NCBI GenBank assembly: GCA_009926195.1
Contig: RFPK01000109.1
Span: 1 to 6,844 of the forward strand
Reading direction: 5' to 3'
Origin: Synechococcaceae bacterium WB4_1_0192
Lineage (GTDB): Bacteria > Cyanobacteriota > Cyanobacteriia > PCC-6307 > Cyanobiaceae
Length of the DNA: 6,844 nucleotides
The position numbers and the translations under genes are program-made. Position 1 is the first letter of the stretch. The number at the start of each line of letters is the position of its first letter. Under the pieces are notes generated by a model that worked only from the letters and a program-made list of their open reading frames with translations, did not search any database and was not told where the DNA came from. Positions 4,991-6,844 of this stretch are shown here, one piece after another.

Positions 4991-5979
4991 AGTTCCGGCT
5001 GCCACGGTTGTCTTGGCTGTCACGGCTGCCCAGACCGTCTCCGTTGCCGCTGCCGATCACCGGCTTGAGCATCGCAGTGCTGCTGGCAATCCCGGCCGCC
5101 CTGCTGGTGGCGTTTCCGCGCCGCAGCGCCACGGGGCTGGAGCGGTTGATCCCCTCCGCAGCCCTGTGTGAGGCGGTGCATTGGAATGCTTCGGCGCTCA
5201 GCCAGATGCTTGGCCCGCTGGCGCCGTTGGCCCAGGGGCAGCAGCAGGGCTGCCTGGTGCTGTCGGCCCAGGGGCGCGGTCTGTTCTGGCATGGTGAGAC
5301 CGAAGCGAGCGATGGTGTCGTGGCGCCGCCACCGCCGTCCCTGGCCCTGCCCGCCGCTCAGCCGCTTGCGGCCGGTGCGTTGCTGGAGCTGCGGGGCCGA
5401 CGCCTGGATCTGTTGCTGCAGGGGCTGTTGAGCAGCCCGGTGCTGCGTCAGTCACTCGCGCGCAGCTATGGCCTCAGCTCGGATGTGCTGAAGGTGCTGC
5501 AGCCCAGCGTCTTCCTGCTGCGACTGCGCGAAGTGCCGCGCGGGCCGTTCCTCGCGGCCCTGGACCTGCAGCTGGAGGTCACCAGGGCCGGCCGGCCCAG
5601 CCTTGAGCGCTGGCTCGATCAGCTCAGCCGCACCCTGACGGATCAAGGGCTGGACAGCAACCGCCCGCTCCCGGCTCTGACGGCCTGGAACCGCGAGGAC
5701 GGCACCGTGGTCGGGGGCTGGCGCTGGTCGCCGCGGCGTGAGCAGCTGCTGCTGTTCCTCGGACCGGTGCCCAGCCGCCTCGCCACTCCCGCACCAATCA
5801 GTGCCGGCGACTGGCAGTTGCGTCTGCGGCCGGCGGCCATGGCCTCAATCGGCCTGATGCCCGCCGGTGTGCCGGTGGTGGTGCGCCGGGCCGTCCAGCT
5901 GGAGTTGCTGGGCAAGCCCGTGGGCCTGCGCCCCGGCGAGCGCCAGAGCGCTCTGGCGGGACGCCTTCAGTTGCCCTGA
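4981..5979 (+). CDS. Membrane-anchored protein of unknown function
   Basis: A 332-residue protein not assigned to a family. The N-terminus is basic and Pro/Leu-rich (MPLKFRLPRLSWLSRLPRPS). It is followed by one hydrophobic helix at about 26-46 (PITGLSIAVLLAIPAALLVAF) and then RR. The remaining ~280 residues are soluble, rich in Leu, Ala, Pro and Arg, with a proline run at 116-119, and contain no cysteine cluster or catalytic signature I recognise. The layout suggests a signal-anchor holding a periplasmic or lumenal domain, though the basic residues on both sides make orientation uncertain. Its ATG lies inside the cofH end (ATGCCCCTGA, 10-base overlap), so it is translationally coupled to cofH. 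It resembles the anchored DUF3352-type proteins of cyanobacteria only in general shape. It ends 6 bases from the thf1 stop. Confidence 0.8.
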   Translation: MPLKFRLPRLSWLSRLPRPSPLPLPITGLSIAVLLAIPAALLVAFPRRSATGLERLIPSAALCEAVHWNASALSQMLGPLAPLAQGQQQGCLVLSAQGRGLFWHGETEASDGVVAPPPPSLALPAAQPLAAGALLELRGRRLDLLLQGLLSSPVLRQSLARSYGLSSDVLKVLQPSVFLLRLREVPRGPFLAALDLQLEVTRAGRPSLERWLDQLSRTLTDQGLDSNRPLPALTAWNREDGTVVGGWRWSPRREQLLLFLGPVPSRLATPAPISAGDWQLRLRPAAMASIGLMPAGVPVVVRRAVQLELLGKPVGLRPGERQSALAGRLQLP

Positions 5980-5985
5980 CCGGGC

Positions 5986-6705
5986 TCAGGCTGCGCCGGT
6001 GTCGGCTTCGGTGCCCTCAGTGGCGCCACCACCGGCCTGACGCTCCTGCTCGGCACGTTCGCGGCGCCGCCGCTCTGCGGCCACCGTTTCCTCCATCAGT
6101 TCCACGGCCTGGCTCATCTTCTCGATGTTGCCGGCGTAGAGGCTGAGGTCCTTGTCGACCCGGTCCTTGATCAGGCCCATCGCCGCACCGATCTCATGGG
6201 CGGCGCTGCGCAGGGCGGCCGGTTCGATCGCGTCGCTGCCCTGGGCGCTCTGCAGCAGGCTCAGCAGGCCCACGGCCACCAGCCGTGAGTAATGGAAATC
6301 CGGTCGCTGCACGCCTTGCAGCAGGGCGGCGATCGGCGCCGGTGCCCCTTCACCGCGGTTGGAGAGCCAGCCCTTCACGGCGTCAACGCTGTGGTGGCCA
6401 ACCTCCTGGCGAGCCTGTGCGGCCTGGGCGCGAAGGCCGGGGCCATCAAAGCCATTGGCGCTGCAGAGGGCGTTGAACAGCGGTTCGCGCTGCTCATCCG
6501 GCCGGTAGCCGCTGGAGAAGCTGTCGAACACCTGGGTCAGGCCCACGGCGAACAGCCCATCGCTCTGAAAGCCGCGCTGGTGGCTGAGCAGATGCAGTTC
6601 CACCAGAAGCTCATCCACCATCCGCCGGTAGAGCGGGGCGATCACATGGGGGAAGGCGGTGTGAAAGGCCCGCTTGCTGTCGGCAACGGTGAGGCTGGCG
6701 CCCAC
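5986..6705 (-). CDS. thf1: Thf1/Psb29, photosystem II biogenesis and FtsH-associated protein
   Basis: Thf1 (Psb29) supports photosystem II assembly and repair and binds or stabilises thylakoid FtsH protease. Numbered from GTG 6705 (239 residues), the N-terminal TVADSKRAFH block and VIAPLYRRMVDELLVELHLLSHQ are diagnostic. They are followed by FAVGL..VFDSFSSGYRPDEQ, FHYSRLVAVGLLSLL at about 137-151, and a charged coiled coil (NIEKMSQAVELMEETVAAERRRRERAEQER) at about 193-222. The tail is Gly/Thr/Glu-rich. The frame is open to another GTG at 6745-6747 with a purine-rich leader (GGGAAGGGC). GTG 6705 is preferred because it leaves seven residues before ADSK, as in the Synechococcus homologues I recall, and because a TAGGGT box lies just upstream. 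It is divergent from clpP; the Clp and FtsH proteases are both linked to membrane quality control. Confidence 0.93.
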   Translation of the reverse strand: MGASLTVADSKRAFHTAFPHVIAPLYRRMVDELLVELHLLSHQRGFQSDGLFAVGLTQVFDSFSSGYRPDEQREPLFNALCSANGFDGPGLRAQAAQARQEVGHHSVDAVKGWLSNRGEGAPAPIAALLQGVQRPDFHYSRLVAVGLLSLLQSAQGSDAIEPAALRSAAHEIGAAMGLIKDRVDKDLSLYAGNIEKMSQAVELMEETVAAERRRRERAEQERQAGGGATEGTEADTGAA

Positions 6706-6728
6706 GCTCAGGGGTTCGAAGTGGTGGG

Positions 6729-6734
6729 ACCCTA
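6729..6734 (-). promoter_or_regulatory. Possible -10 box of thf1
   Basis: TAGGGT on the minus strand lies 23 bases before GTG 6705. It would give a leader of about 17 bases if that start is used, and would be inside the gene if GTG 6747 is used. It resembles TAGGAT of clpP and ssaA. No -35 was identified. Confidence 0.3.
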
Positions 6735-6769
6735 GCTCGCTGGTCACGCCCTTCCCGGCTCGGGCTCAG

Positions 6770-6775
6770 TAGGAT
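6770..6775 (+). promoter_or_regulatory. -10 box of clpP
   Basis: TAGGAT, followed by CCCGCC, is a good -10 element 28 bases before the clpP ATG and predicts a leader of about 22 bases. TAGGATCC is the same 8-mer found at the ssaA promoter. The -35 region is G+C rich and unconvincing. Confidence 0.5.
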
Positions 6776-6803
6776 CCCGCCAGCCGCTGCCCCGCCCGTG
6801 CCG

Positions 6804-6844
6804 ATGATCCCGATCGTGATCGAAGAGTCGGGCCGGGGCGAGCG
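6804..6844 (+). CDS. clpP: ClpP protease subunit, N-terminal 13 codons (runs off right edge)
   Basis: Translation from ATG 6804 gives MIPIVIEESGRGE, the start of a cyanobacterial ClpP peptidase; homologues I recall continue RAFDIYSRLLRER. ClpP is the serine peptidase chamber that degrades proteins fed by ClpC or ClpX. The Ser-His-Asp residues lie beyond the window. The frame is open to the right edge, and a TAGGAT -10 box stands 28 bases upstream. It is divergent from thf1, an order I recall in other picocyanobacteria. The fragment is short, but the opening is highly characteristic. Confidence 0.85.
   Translation, partial: MIPIVIEESGRGE

Noticed and set aside
5977..5988. Search for a terminator between the convergent ends of the unknown gene and thf1
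   Set aside because: Only 6 bases separate the stop codons, and I see no GC hairpin with a T-run. Termination must lie within the opposing genes or be factor-dependent.
6292..6735. 147-codon plus-strand frame opposite thf1
   Set aside because: The minus strand encodes unmistakable Thf1 here. The plus frame has no motif and reflects third-position GC bias.

Overview
The window is high-GC DNA and looks like a unicellular picocyanobacterium of the Synechococcus/Cyanobium type. The taxonomic markers are petN (cytochrome b6f), thf1/psb29 (photosystem II biogenesis), a cyanobacterial-type second ClpS, the 6S RNA gene ssaA directly downstream of purK, and a clpP start typical of cyanobacteria. The placement rests on recalled family sequences and gene order; no search was run. 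It appears to be compact core-genome sequence: no mobile element, CRISPR array, tRNA or rRNA is visible, and no gene-free stretch exceeds about 220 bases.

Layout, left to right. The 5' end of recQ runs off the left edge on the minus strand. About 100 bp later, a lone sugar-type ABC transporter permease and purK (purine synthesis) lie in tandem on the plus strand. Immediately after purK is a non-coding stretch that folds like 6S RNA (ssaA); its -10 box overlaps the purK stop codon. A minus-strand pair follows: a DUF2103-type small protein and clpS. Divergent from clpS, a plus-strand cluster runs petN, a 57-residue single-pass membrane protein, cofH (half of the F0 synthase) and a membrane-anchored protein of unknown function. 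The last three overlap or nearly touch. The cluster converges with thf1 on the minus strand, leaving only 6 bp between stop codons. thf1 is divergent from clpP, whose first 13 codons end the window.

How the genes relate. Three themes recur. The first is the photosynthetic membrane (petN, thf1, possibly the small membrane protein). The second is Clp proteolysis (clpS adaptor, clpP peptidase). The third is light-related cofactor synthesis: cofH makes the deazaflavin F0, which some cyanobacteria use as the antenna of DNA photolyase. The items most worth a second look are the 6S RNA gene with its overlapping promoter, the PurK protein whose normally conserved C-terminal stretch is replaced by low-complexity sequence, the altered recognition-pocket residues in ClpS, and the cofH cluster with two uncharacterised membrane proteins. 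I did not find a convincing new multi-gene system.
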